Part shown: piece by piece, positions 1-12,601 of the stretch | Layout of the letters: each line of letters opens with the position of its first letter | Numbering within the stretch: the first letter of the stretch is position 1 | Assembly: GCF_051991245.1 (NCBI RefSeq) | Contig: NC_135431.1 | Location: 2,604,001-2,668,000, forward strand | Direction: 5' to 3' | Source: Festucalex cinctus | Lineage: Eukaryota > Chordata > Actinopteri > Syngnathiformes > Syngnathidae | DNA length: 64,000 bases | Notes under the pieces: model-generated | Database searches by the model: none | Told to the model about the DNA's origin: nothing | What the model saw: only the letters and a program-made list of their open reading frames with translations | Program-made: the position numbers and the translations under genes

Positions 1-112
1 GGGATCGAACCCACAACCTACGTGTCTGAGGGTAGACAATCTACCACTAGACCACAGGGCTGTTAGCCTGTTTACTGGAAAGAGGGGTAATGAGTTTAGT
101 AAGTATGACTAG

Positions 113-117
<5 letters not shown>
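1..117 (-). mobile_element. tRNA-derived SINE-like unit 1 (cut by window edge)
   Basis: Read on the minus strand it contains TGGTCTAGTGG, which fits the pol III A box (TRGYNNANNNG), and GGTTCGATCCC, which fits the B box. Its upstream leader (plus 78-117) is AGTAAACAGG-like DNA ending at AGGATTT, followed on the plus strand by 38 A residues. The 3' part beyond the T arm lies outside the window. This copy is the left member of a pair spaced about 270 bp. Confidence 0.7.
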
Positions 118-156
<39 letters not shown>

Positions 157-255
157 CCTTACTATACATGGTTGTTTTTGTGTCAGAAAAAAAAGCCTTA
201 CTATACATGGTCGTTTTTTTGTCGGAAAAAAAAGCCTTACTATACATGGTCATTT

Positions 256-389
256 GGTTAGACTCGGCCTGGGATCGAACCCACAACCTACGTGTCTGAG
301 GGTAGACAATCTACCACTAGACCACAGGGCTGTTAGCCAGTTTACTGGAAAGAGGGGTAATGAGTTTAGTAAGTATGACTAGGATTTTT
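256..389 (-). mobile_element. tRNA-derived SINE-like unit 2
   Basis: The best complete copy. On the minus strand the order is a leader of about 50 bp, A box TGGTCTAGTGG, an anticodon-arm-like stem GTCT/AGAC around a 6-base loop containing CCCTC, B box GGTTCGATCCC in a T-arm-like GGG/CCC hairpin, then GGCCGAGTCTAACC, running without a break into satellite sequence AAATGACCATGTATAGTAAG. The D-arm-like TCT/AGA pairing is present. The acceptor stem is poor (only CCTG/CAGG), so this is a tRNA relic or SINE head, most like tRNA-Glu(CTC) by eye, not a working tRNA gene. It has the variant CCAGTTTACTGG and is followed by 23 A on the plus strand. Confidence 0.75.
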
Positions 390-2948
390 AAAAAAAAAAA
401 AAAAAAAAAAAAGCCTTACTATACATGGTCGTTTTTGTGTCAGAAAAAAAAGCCTTACTATACATGGTCGTTTTTTTGTCGGAAAAAAAAGCCTTAGTAT
501 ACATGGTCGTTTTTTTGTCGGAAAAAAAAGCCTTACTATACATGGTCGTTTTTTTGTCGGAAAAAAAAGCCTTACTATACATGGTCATTTTTTTGTCGAA
601 AAAAAAAAGCCTTACTATACATGGTCGTTTTTTTGTCGGAAAAACAAGCCTTACTATACATGGCCGTTTTTTTGTCAGAAAAAAAAAGCCTTACTATACA
701 TGGTCGTTTTTTTGTCGGAAAAAAAAGCCTTAGTATACATGGTCGTTTTTTTGTCGGAAAAAAAAGCCTTACTATACATGGTCATTTTTTTGTCGGAAAA
801 AAAAAGCCTTACTATACATGGTCGTTTTTTGTCGGAAAAACAAGCCTTACTATACATGGTCGTTTTTTTGTCAGAAAAAAAAGCCTTACTATACATGGCC
901 GTTTTTTTGTCGAAAAAAAAAAGCTTTACTATACATGGTCGTTTTTTTGTCGGAAAAAAAGCCTTAGTATACATGGTCGTTTTTTTGTCGGAAAAAAAAG
1001 CCTTACTATACATGGTCGTTTTTTTGTCGGAAAAAAAAGCCTTACTATACATGGTCGTTTTTTTGTCGGAAAAAAACCCTTACTATACATGGCCGTTTTT
1101 TTGTCGGAAAAAAAAGCCTTACTATACATGGTCGTTTTTTGTCGGAAAAAAAGCCTTACTATACATGGTCGTTTTTTTTTGTTGGAAAAAAAAGCCTTAC
1201 TATACATGGTCGTTTTTGTGTCGGAAAAAAAAAGCCTTACTATACATGGTCGTTTTTTTGTCGGAAAAAAAAAGCCTTACTATACATGGTCGTTTTTTTG
1301 TCGGAAAAAAAAGCCTTACTATACATGGTCGTTTTTTGTCGGAAAAAAAGCCTTACTATACATGGTCGTTTTTTTTTTGTCGGAAAAAAAAGCCTTACTA
1401 TACATGGTCGTTTTTTTGTCGGAAAAAAAAGCCTTACTATACATGGTCGTTTTTTTGTCGGAAAAAAACCCTTACTATACATGGCCGTTTTTTTGTCAGA
1501 AAAAAAAAGCCTTACTATATATGGTCGTTTTTTTGTCGAAAAAAAAAGCTTTACTATACATGGTCGTTTTTTTGTCGGAAAAAAAACCCTTACTATACAT
1601 GGTCGTTTTTTGTCGGAAAAAAAAGCCTTACTATACATGGTCGTTTTTTTTTGTTGGAAAAAAAAGCCTTACTATACATGGTCGTTTTTGTGTCGGAAAA
1701 AAAAAGCCTTACTATACATGGTCGTTTTTTTGTCGGAAAAAAAAGCCTTACTATATACATGGTCGTTTTTTTGTCGGAAAAAAAGCCTTAGTATACCTGG
1801 TCGTTTTTTTGTCGGAAAAAAAGCCTTAGTATACATGGTCGTTTTTTTGTCGGAAAAAAAAGCCTTACTATACATGGTCGTTTTTTTGTCGGAAAAAAAA
1901 GCCTTACTATACATGGCCGTTTTTTTGTCGGAAAAAAAAGCCTTACTATACATGGTCGTTTTTTTGTCGGAAAAAAAGCCTTACTATACATGGTCGTTTT
2001 TTTTTGTTGGAAAAAAAAGCCTTACTATACATGGTCGTTTTTGTGTCGGAAAAAAAAAGCCTTACTATACATGGTCGTTTTTTTGTCGGAAAAAAAAAGC
2101 CTTACTATACATGGTCGTTTTTTTGTCGGAAAAAAAAGCCTTACTATACATGGTCGTTTTTTGTCGGAAAAAAAGCCTTACTATACATGGTCGTTTTTTT
2201 TTGTCGGAAAAAAAAGCCTTACTATACATGGTCGTTTTTTTGTCGGAAAAAAAAGCCTTACTATACATGGTCGTTTTTTTGTCGGAAAAAAACCCTTACT
2301 ATACATGGCCGTTTTTTTGTCAGAAAAAAAAAGCCTTACTATATATGGTCGTTTTTTTGTCGAAAAAAAAAGCTTTACTATACATGGTCGTTTTTTTGTC
2401 GGAAAAAAAAGCCTTACTATACATGGTCGTTTTTTGTCGGAAAAAAAAGCCTTACTATACATGGTCGTTTTTTTTTGTTGGAAAAAAAAGCCTTACTATA
2501 CATGGTCGTTTTTGTGTCGGAAAAAAAAAGCCTTACTATACATGGTCGTTTTTTTGTCGGAAAAAAAAGCCTTACTATATACATGGTCGTTTTTTTGTCG
2601 GAAAAAAAGCCTTAGTATACCTGGTCGTTTTTTTGTCGGAAAAAAAAAACCTTACTATACATGGTCGTTTTTTTGTCGGAAAAAAAAAGCCTTACGATAC
2701 ATGGTCGTTTTTTTGTCGGAAAAAAAGCCTTACTATACATGGTCATTTTTTTGTCGGAAAAAAAAGCCTTACTATACATGGTCGTTTTTTTGTCGGAAAA
2801 AAAGCCTTACTATACATGGTCATTTTTTTTGTCGAAAAAAAAAAAGCCTTACTATACATGGTCGTTTTAGTTATCGGAAAAAAAAAAGCCTTACTATACA
2901 TGGTCGTTTTTTTGTCGGAAAAAAAAGCCTTACTATACATGGTCATTT

Positions 2949-3075
2949 GGTTAGACTCGGCCTGGGATCGAACCCACAACCTACGTCTCTGAGGGTAGAC
3001 AATCTACCACTAGACCACAGGGCTGTTAGCCTGTTTACTGGAAAGAGGGGTAATGAGTTTAGTAAGTATGACTAG

Positions 3076-3080
<5 letters not shown>
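2949..3080 (-). mobile_element. tRNA-derived SINE-like unit 3
   Basis: Same structure as the other copies with A and B boxes intact. It carries a private change, CTACGTCTCTGAG where the others have CTACGTGTCTGAG, in the segment between the anticodon arm and the T arm. It has the GACTCGGCC junction form and is followed on the plus strand by 42 A, the longest pure A tract next to any copy. Confidence 0.75.
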
Positions 3081-3123
<43 letters not shown>

Positions 3124-4285
3124 CCTTACTATACATGGTTGTTTTTGTGTCAGAAAAAAAAGCCTTACTATACATGGTCGTTTTTTTGTCGGAAAAAAAG
3201 CCTTACTATACATGGTCGTTTTTTTGTCGGAAAAAAAAGCCTTACTATACATGGTCGTTTTTTTGTCGGAAAAAAAAGCCTTAGTATACATGGTCGTTTT
3301 TTTGTCGGAAAAAAAAGCCTTACTATACATGGTCGTTTTTTTGTCGGAAAAAAAAGCCTTACTATACATGGTCATTTTTTTGTCGGAAAAAAAAAGCCTT
3401 ACTATACATGGTCGTTTTTTTGTCGGAAAAAAAAAGCCTTACTATACATGGTCGTTTTTTTGTCGGAAAAAAAAGCCTTACTATACATGGTCGTTTTTTT
3501 GTCGGAAAAAAAAAGCCTTACTATACATGGTCGTTTTTTTGTCGGAAAAACAAGCCTTACTATACATGGTCGTTTTTTTGTCAGAAAAAAAAGCCTTACT
3601 ATACATGGCCGTTTTTTTGTCAGAAAAAAAAAGCCTTACTATACATGGTCGTTTTTTTGTCGAAAAAAAAAAGCTTTACTATACATGGTCGTTTTTTTGT
3701 CGGAAAAAAAGCCTTAGTATACATGGTCGTTTTTTTGTCGGAAAAAAAAGCCTTACTATACATGGTCGTTTTTTTGTCGGAAAAAAAGCCTTACTATACA
3801 TGGTCGTTTTTTTGTCGGAAAAAAACCCTTACTATACATGGCCGTTTTTTTGTCAGAAAAAAAAAGCCTTACTATACATGGTCGTTTTTTTGTCGGAAAA
3901 AAAAGCCTTACTATATACATGGTCGTTTTTTTGTCGGAAAAAAAACCTTAGTATACCTGGTCGTTTTTTTGTCGGAAAAAAAAAACCTTACTATACATGG
4001 TCGTTTTTTTGTCGGAAAAAAAAAGCCTTACGATACATGGTCGTTTTTTTGTCGGAAAAAAAGCCTTACTATACATGGTCATTTTTTTGTCGGAAAAAAA
4101 AGCCTTACTATACATGGTCGTTTTTTTTGTCGGAAAAAAAGCCTTACTATACATGGTCATTTTTTTTGTCGGAAAAAAAAAAAGCCTTACTATACATGGT
4201 CGTTTTAGTTATCGGAAAAAAAAAGCCTTACTATACATGGTCGTTTTTTTGTCGGAAAAAAAAGCCTTACTATACATGGTCATTT

Positions 4286-4412
4286 GGTTAGACTCGGCCT
4301 GGGATCGAACCCACAACCTACGTGTCTGAGGGTAGACAATCTACCACTAGACCACAGGGCTGTTAGCCTGTTTACTGGAAAGAGGGGTAATGAGTTTAGT
4401 AAGTATGACTAG

Positions 4413-4417
<5 letters not shown>
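4286..4417 (-). mobile_element. tRNA-derived SINE-like unit 4
   Basis: Intact A and B boxes, GACTCGGCC junction, CCTGTTTACTGG leader form, 40 A downstream on the plus strand. It forms the same tight pair with unit 5 (starts 272 bp apart) as units 1 and 2 do, with two satellite units between them, showing that the pair was duplicated as a block. Confidence 0.75.
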
Positions 4418-4458
<41 letters not shown>

Positions 4459-4557
4459 CCTTACTATACATGGTTGTTTTTGTGTCAGAAAAAAAAGCCT
4501 TACTATACATGGTCGTTTTTTTGTCGGAAAAAAAAGCCTTACTATACATGGTCATTT

Positions 4558-4689
4558 GTTTAGACTCGGCCTGGGATCGAACCCACAACCTACGTGTCTG
4601 AGGGTAGACAATCTACCACTAGACCACAGGGCTGTTAGCCAGTTTACTGGAAAGAGGGGTAATGAGTTTAGTAAGTATGACTAGGATTT
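4558..4689 (-). mobile_element. tRNA-derived SINE-like unit 5
   Basis: Right member of the second tight pair. It shares CCAGTTTACTGG with units 2 and 9 and is followed by 25 A. The satellite junction is CATTTGTTTAGAC here, against CATTTGGTTAGAC in the other copies. Confidence 0.75.
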
Positions 4690-5877
4690 AAAAAAAAAAA
4701 AAAAAAAAAAAAAAGCCTTACTATACATGGTCGTTTTTGTGTCAGAAAAAAAAGCCTTACTATACATGGTCGTTTTTTTGTCGGAAAAAAAAGCCTTAGT
4801 ATACATGGTCGTTTTTTTGTCGGAAAAAAAAGCCTTACTATACATGGTCGTTTTTTTGTCGGAAAAAAAAGCCTTACTATACATGGTCATTTTTTTGTCG
4901 AAAAAAAAAAGCCTTACTATACATGGTCGTTTTTTTGTCGGAAAAACAAGCCTTACTATACATGGCCGTTTTTTTGTCAGAAAAAAAAAGCCTTACTATA
5001 CATGGTCGTTTTTTTGTCGGAAAAAAAAGCCTTAGTATACATGGTCGTTTTTTTGTCGGAAAAAAAAGCCTTACTATACATGGTCATTTTTTTGTCGGAA
5101 AAAAAAAGCCTTACTATACATGGTCGTTTTTTGTCGGAAAAACAAGCCTTACTATACATGGTCGTTTTTTTGTCAGAAAAAAAAGCCTTACTATACATGG
5201 TCGTTTTTTTGTCGGAAAAAAAAGCCTTACTATACATGGTCGTTTTTTTGTCGGAAAAAAACCCTTACTATACATGGCCGTTTTTTTGTCGGAAAAAAAA
5301 GCCTTACTATACATGGTCGTTTTTTGTCGGAAAAAAAGCCTTACTATACATGGTCGTTTTTTTTTGTTGGAAAAAAAAGCCTTACTATACATGGTCGTTT
5401 TTGTGTCGGAAAAAAAAAGCCTTACTATACATGGTCGTTTTTTTGTCGGAAAAAAAAAGCCTTACTATACATGGTCGTTTTTGTGTCGGAAAAAAAAGCC
5501 TTACTATATACATGGTCGTTTTTTTGTCGGAAAAAAAGCCTTAGTATACCTGGTCGTTTTTTTGTCGGAAAAAAAAAACCTTACTATACATGGTCGTTTT
5601 TTTGTCGGAAAAAAAAAGCCTTACGATACATGGTCGTTTTTTTGTCGGAAAAAAAGCCTTACTATACATGGTCATTTTTTTGTCGGAAAAAAAAGCCTTA
5701 CTATACATGGTCGTTTTTTTGTCGGAAAAAAAGCCTTACTATACATGGTCATTTTTTTTGTCGGAAAAAAAAAAAGCCTTACTATACATGGTCGTTTTAG
5801 TTATCGGGAAAAAAAAGCCTTACTATACATGGTCGTTTTTTTGTCGGAAAAAAAAGCCTTACTATACATGGTCATTT

Positions 5878-6009
5878 GGTTAGACTCAGCCTGGGATCGA
5901 ACCCACAACCTACGTGTCTGAGGGTAGACAATCTACCACTAGACCACAGGGCTGTTAGCCTGTTTACTGGAAAGAGGGGTAATGAGTTTAGTAAGTATGA
6001 CTAGGATTT
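5878..6009 (-). mobile_element. tRNA-derived SINE-like unit 6 (CAGCC subfamily)
   Basis: Promoter boxes intact. Two linked differences define a second subfamily: GACTCAGCC at the satellite junction and a plus-strand tail of A tracts broken by TAATAATAA and ATAAAATA instead of pure A. The tail runs to about 6,046, and the next core is preceded by ATGCC instead of AAGCC. Confidence 0.75.
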
Positions 6010-8892
6010 AAAAAAAAAATAATAATAAAAAAATAAAATAAAAAAATGCCTTACTATACATGGTCGTTTTTGTGTCAGAAAAAAAAGCCTTACTATACAT
6101 GGTCGTTTTTTTGTCGGAAAAAAAGCCTTACTATACATGGTCGTTTTTTTGTCGGAAAAAAAAGCCTTACTATACATGGTCGTTTTTTTGTCGGAAAAAA
6201 AAGCCTTAGTATACATGGTTGTTTTTTTGTCGGAAAAAAAAGCCTTACTATACATGGTCGTTTTTTTGTCGGAAAAACAAGCCTTACTATACATGGTCGT
6301 TTTTTTGTCAGAAAAAAAAGCCTTACTATACATGGCCGTTTTTTTGTCAGAAAAAAAAAGCCTTACTATACATGGTCGTTTTTTTGTCGGAAAAAAAAGC
6401 CTTAGTATACATGGTCGTTTTTTTGTCGGAAAAAAAAGCCTTACTATACATGGTCGTTTTTTTGTCGGAAAAAAAAGCCTTACTATACATGGCCGTTTTT
6501 TTGTCAGAAAAAAAAAGCCTTACTATACATGGTCGTTTTTTTGTCGAAAAAAAAAAGCTTTACTATACATGGTTGTTTTTTTGTCGGAAAAAAAGCCTTA
6601 GTATACATGGTCGTTTTTTTGTCGGAAAAAAAAGCCTTACTATACATGGTCGTTTTTTTGTCGGAAAAAAAAGCCTTACTATACATGGTCGTTTTTTTGT
6701 CGGAAAAAAAAAGCCTTACTATACATGGTCGTTTTTTTTGTCGGAAAAAAAAAGCCTTACTATACATGGTCGTTTTTTTGTCGGAAAAAAAAGCCTTACT
6801 ATACATGGTCATTTTTTTGTCGGAAAAAAAAAGCCTTACTATACATGGTCGTTTTTTTGTCGGAAAAAAAAAGCCTTACTATACATGGTCGTTTTTTTGT
6901 CGGAAAAAAAAAGCCTTACTATACATGGTCATTTTTTTGTCGGAAAAAAAAGCCTTAGTATACATGGTCGTTTTTTTGTCGGAAAAAAAGCCTTACTATA
7001 CATGGTCGTTTTTTTGTCGGAAAAAAAAGCCTTACTATACATGGTCGTTTTTTTGTCGGAAAAAAAAGCCTTAGTATACATGGTCGTTTTTTTGTCGGAA
7101 AAAAAAGCCTTACTATACATGGTCGTTTTTTTGTCGGAAAAAAAAGCCTTACTATACATGGTCATTTTTTTGTCGGAAAAAAAAAGCCTTACTATACATG
7201 GTCGTTTTTTTGTCAGAAAAAAAAAGCCTTACTATACATGGTCGTTTTTTTGTCTGAAAAAAAAGCCTTAGTATACATGGTCGTTTTTTTGTCGGAAAAA
7301 AAAGCCTTACTATACATGGTCGTTTTTTTGTCGGAAAAAAAAGCCTTACTATACATGGTCGTTTTTTTGTCGGAAAAAAAAGCCTTACTATACATGGTCG
7401 TTTTTTTGTCGGAAAAAAAGCCTTACTATACATGGTCGTTTTTTTGTCGGAAAAAAAAAGCCTTACTATACGTGGTCGTTTTTTTGTCGGAAAAACAAGC
7501 CTTACTATACATGGTCGTTTTTTTGTCAGAAAAAAAAGCCTTACTATACATGGCCGTTTTTTTTGTCAGAAAAAAAAAGCCTTACTATACATGGTCGTTT
7601 TTTTGTCGAAAAAAAAAAGCTTTACTATACATGGTCGTTTTTTTGTCGGAAAAAAAGCCTTAGTATACATGGTCGTTTTTTTGTCGGAAAAAAAAGCCTT
7701 ACTATACATGGTCGTTTTTTTGTCGGAAAAAAAGGCCTTACTATACATGGTCGTTTTTTTGTCGGAAAAAAAAGCCTTACTATACATGGTCGTTTTTTTG
7801 TCGGAAAAAAACCCTTACTATACATGGCCGTTTTTTTGTCAGAAAAAAAAAGCCTTACTATATATGGTCGTTTTTTTGTCGGAAAAAAAGGCCTTACTAT
7901 ACATGGTCGTTTTTTTGTCGGAAAAAAAAGCCTTAGTATACATGGTCGTTTTTTTGTCGGAAAAAAAAGCCTTACTATACATGGTCATTTTTTTGTCGGA
8001 AAAAAAAAGCCTTACTATACATGGTCGTTTTTTGTCGGAAAAACAAGCCTTACTATACATGGTCGTTTTTTTGTCAGAAAAAAAAGCCTTACTATACATG
8101 GCCGTTTTTTTGTCGAAAAAAAAAGCTTTACTATACATGGTCGTTTTTTTGTCGGAAAAAAAGCCTTAGTATACATGGTCGTTTTTTTGTCGGAAAAAAA
8201 AGCCTTACTATACATGGTCGTTTTTTTGTCGGAAAAAAAAGCCTTACTATACATGGTCGTTTTTTTGTCGGAAAAAAACCCTTACTATACATGGCCGTTT
8301 TTTTGTCGGAAAAAAAAGCCTTACTATACATGGTCGTTTTTTGTCGGAAAAAAAGCCTTACTATACATGGTCGTTTTTTTTTGTTGGAAAAAAAAGCCTT
8401 ACTATACATGGTCGTTTTTGTGTCGGAAAAAAAAAGCCTTACTATACATGGTCGTTTTTTTGTCGGAAAAAAAAGCCTTACTATACATGGTCGTTTTTGT
8501 GTCGGAAAAAAAAGCCTTACTATATACATGGTCGTTTTTTTGTCGGAAAAAAAGCCTTAGTATACCTGGTCGTTTTTTTGTCGGAAAAAAAAAACCTTAC
8601 TATACATGGTCGTTTTTTTGTCGGAAAAAAAAGCCTTACGATACATGGTCGTTTTTTTGTCGGAAAAAAAGCCTTACTATACATGGTCATTTTTTTGTCG
8701 GAAAAAAAAGCCTTACTATACATGGTCGTTTTTTTGTCGGAAAAAAAGCCTTACTATACATGGTCATTTTTTTTGTCGGAAAAAAAAAAAGCCTTACTAT
8801 ACATGGTCGTTTTAGTTATCGGGAAAAAAAAGCCTTACTATACATGGTCGTTTTTTTGTCGGAAAAAAAAGCCTTACTATACATGGTCATTT

Positions 8893-9024
8893 GGTTAGAC
8901 TCAGCCTGGGATCGAACCCACAACCTACGTGTCTGAGGGTAGACAATCTACCACTAGACCACAGGGCTGTTAGCCTGTTTACTGGAAAGAGGGGTAATGA
9001 GTTTAGTAAGTATGACTAGGATTT
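8893..9024 (-). mobile_element. tRNA-derived SINE-like unit 7 (CAGCC subfamily)
   Basis: Same linked variants as unit 6, including the interrupted A/T tail. It begins 3,015 bp from unit 6, and the satellite units that follow both copies match in variant order for hundreds of bases, so units 6 and 7 are products of one higher-order duplication. Confidence 0.75.
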
Positions 9025-12000
9025 AAAAAAAAAATAATAATAAAAAAATAAAATAAAAAAATGCCTTACTATACATGGTCGTTTTTGTGTCAGAAAAAAA
9101 AGCCTTACTATACATGGTCGTTTTTTTGTCGGAAAAAAAGCCTTACTATACATGGTCGTTTTTTTGTCGGAAAAAAAAGCCTTACTATACATGGTCGTTT
9201 TTTTGTCGGAAAAAAAAGCCTTAGTATACATGGTTGTTTTTTTGTCGGAAAAAAAAGCCTTACTATACATGGTCGTTTTTTTGTCGGAAAAAAAAGCCTT
9301 ACTATACATGGTCATTTTTTTGTCGGAAAAAAAAGCCTTACTATACATGGTCGTTTTTTTGTCGGAAAAACAAGCCTTACTATACATGGTCGTTTTTTTG
9401 TCAGAAAAAAAAGCCTTACTATACATGGCCGTTTTTTTGTCAGAAAAAAAAAGCCTTACTATACATGGTCGTTTTTTTGTCGGAAAAAAAAGCCTTAGTA
9501 TACATGGTCGTTTTTTTGTCGGAAAAAAAAGCCTTACTATACATGGTCGTTTTTTTGTCGGAAAAAAAAGCCTTACTATACATGGCCGTTTTTTTGTCAG
9601 AAAAAAAAAGCCTTACTATACATGGTCGTTTTTTTGTCGAAAAAAAAAAGCTTTACTATACATGGTTGTTTTTTTGTCGGAAAAAAGCCTTAGTATACAT
9701 GGTCGTTTTTTTGTCGGAAAAAAAAGCCTTACTATACATGGTCGTTTTTTTGTCGGAAAAAAAAGCCTTACTATACATGGTCGTTTTTTTGTCGGAAAAA
9801 AAAAGCCTTACTATACATGGTCGTTTTTTTTGTCGGAAAAAAAAAGCCTTACTATACATGGTCGTTTTTTTGTCGGAAAAAAAAGCCTTACTATACATGG
9901 TCATTTTTTTGTCGGAAAAAAAAAGCCTTACTATACATGGTCGTTTTTTTGTCGGAAAAAAAAAGCCTTACTATACATGGTCGTTTTTTTGTCGGAAAAA
10001 AAAAGCCTTACTATACATGGTCATTTTTTTGTCGGAAAAAAAAGCCTTAGTATACATGGTCGTTTTTTTGTCGGAAAAAAAGCCTTACTATACATGGTCG
10101 TTTTTTTGTCGGAAAAAAAAGCCTTACTATACATGGTCGTTTTTTTGTCGGAAAAAAAAGCCTTAGTATACATGGTCGTTTTTTTGTCGGAAAAAAAAGC
10201 CTTACTATACATGGTCGTTTTTTTGTCGGAAAAAAAAGCCTTACTATACATGGTCATTTTTTTGTCGGAAAAAAAAAGCCTTACTATACATGGTCGTTTT
10301 TTTGTCGGAAAAACAAGCCTTACTATACATGGTCGTTTTTTTGTCAGAAAAAAAAGCCTTACTATACATGGCCGTTTTTTTGTCAGAAAAAAAAAGCCTT
10401 ACTATACATGGTCGTTTTTTTGTCTGAAAAAAAAGCCTTAGTATACATGGTCGTTTTTTTGTCGGAAAAAAAAGCCTTACTATACATGGTCGTTTTTTTG
10501 TCGGAAAAAAAAGCCTTACTATACATGGTCGTTTTTTTGTCGGAAAAAAAAGCCTTACTATACATGGTCGTTTTTTTGTCGGAAAAAAAGCCTTACTATA
10601 CATGGTCGTTTTTTTGTCGGAAAAAAAAAGCCTTACTATACGTGGTCGTTTTTTTGTCGGAAAAACAAGCCTTACTATACATGGTCGTTTTTTTGTCAGA
10701 AAAAAAAGCCTTACTATACATGGCCGTTTTTTTTGTCAGAAAAAAAAAGCCTTACTATACATGGTCGTTTTTTTGTCGAAAAAAAAAAGCTTTACTATAC
10801 ATGGTCGTTTTTTTGTCGGAAAAAAAGCCTTAGTATACATGGTCGTTTTTTTGTCGGAAAAAAAAGCCTTACTATACATGGTCGTTTTTTTGTCGGAAAA
10901 AAAGGCCTTACTATACATGGTCGTTTTTTTGTCGGAAAAAAAAGCCTTACTATACATGGTCGTTTTTTTGTCGGAAAAAAACCCTTACTATACATGGCCG
11001 TTTTTTTGTCAGAAAAAAAAAGCCTTACTATATATGGTCGTTTTTTTGTCGAAAAAAAAAGCTTTACTATACATGGTCGTTTTTTTGTCGGAAAAAAAAG
11101 CCTTACTATACATGGTCGTTTTTTGTCGGAAAAAAAAGCCTTACTATACATGGTCGTTTTTTTTTGTTGGAAAAAAAAGCCTTACTATACATGGTCGTTT
11201 TTGTGTCGGAAAAAAAAAGCCTTACTATACATGGTCGTTTTTTTGTCGGAAAAAAAAAGCCTTACTATACATGGTCGTTTTTTTGTCGGAAAAAAAAGTC
11301 TTACTATATACATGGTCGTTTTTTTGTCGGAAAAAAAGCCTTAATATACCTGGTCGTTTTTTTGTCGGAAAAAAAAAAGCCTTACGATACATGGTCGTTT
11401 TTTTGTCGGAAAAAAAAAAGCCTTACGATACATGGTCGTTTTTTTGTCGGAAAAAAAGCCTTACTATACATGGTCGTTTTTTTGTCGGAAAAAAAAGCCT
11501 TACTATACATGGTCGTTTTTTTGTCGGAAAAAAAAGCCTTACTATACATGGTCATTTTTTTGTCGGAAAAAAAAAGCCTTACTATACATGGTCGTTTTTT
11601 TGTCGGAAAAACAAGCCTTACTATACATGGTCGTTTTTTTGTCAGAAAAAAAGGCCTTACTATACATGGCCGTTTTTTTGTCAGAAAAAAAAAGCCTTAC
11701 TATACATGGTCGTTTTTTTGTCGAAAAAAAAAGCTTTACTATACATGGTCGTTTTTTTGTCGGAAAAAAAAGCCTTACTATACATGGTCGTTTTTTGTCG
11801 GAAAAAAAAGCCTTACTATACATGGTCGTTTTTTTTTGTTGGAAAAAAAAGCCTTACTATACATGGTCGTTTTTGTGTCGGAAAAAAAATGCCTTACTAT
11901 ACATGGTCGTTTTTTTTTGGGAGAAAAAAAAATGCCTTACTATACATGGTCGTTTTTTTTGGGAGAAAAAAAAAAAGCCTTACTATACATGGTCGTTTTT

Positions 12001-12198
12001 TTTTTGGAGGAAAAAAATGCCTTACTATACATGGTCGTTTTTTTGTCGGAAAAACAAGCCTTACTATACATGGTCGTTTTTTTGTCAGAAAAAAAAGCCT
12101 TACTATACATGGTCGTTTTAGTTATCGGAAAAAAAAAGCCTTACTATACATGGTCGTTTTTTTGTCGGAAAAAAAAGCCTTACTATACATGGTCATTT

Positions 12199-12326
12199 GG
12201 TTAGACTCGGCCTGGGATCGAACCCACAACCTACGTGTCTGAGGGTAGACAATCTACCACTAGACCACAGGGCTGTTAGCCTGTTTACTGGAAAGAGGGG
12301 TAATGAGTTTAGTAAGTATGACTAGG

Positions 12327-12331
<5 letters not shown>
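12199..12331 (-). mobile_element. tRNA-derived SINE-like unit 8
   Basis: GACTCGGCC form with about 37 A downstream on the plus strand. It is the left member of the third tight pair (270 bp to unit 9), equivalent to units 1 and 4. Confidence 0.75.
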
Positions 12332-12369
<38 letters not shown>

Positions 12370-12468
12370 CCTTACTATACATGGTTGTTTTTGTGTCAGA
12401 AAAAAAAGCCTTACTATACATGGTCGTTTTTTTGTCGGAAAAAAAAGCCTTACTATACATGGTCATTT

Positions 12469-12601
12469 GGTTAGACTCGGCCTGGGATCGAACCCACAAC
12501 CTACGTGTCTGAGGGTAGACAATCTACCACTAGACCACAGGGCTGTTAGCCAGTTTACTGGAAAGAGGGGTAATGAGTTTAGTAAGTATGACTAGGATTT
12601 T
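12469..12601 (-). mobile_element. tRNA-derived SINE-like unit 9
   Basis: Right member of the third tight pair. It has the CCAGTTTACTGG variant and about 23 A, matching units 2 and 5. The satellite to its right (12,600-13,950) matches that right of unit 5 (4,690-5,920) in variant order. Confidence 0.75.

Noticed and set aside
256..389. Functional tRNA-Glu gene
   Set aside because: The acceptor stem does not pair beyond CCTG/CAGG, the anticodon loop has six bases, and the T loop is one base short if GGG/CCC pairs. Treated as a tRNA-derived element.
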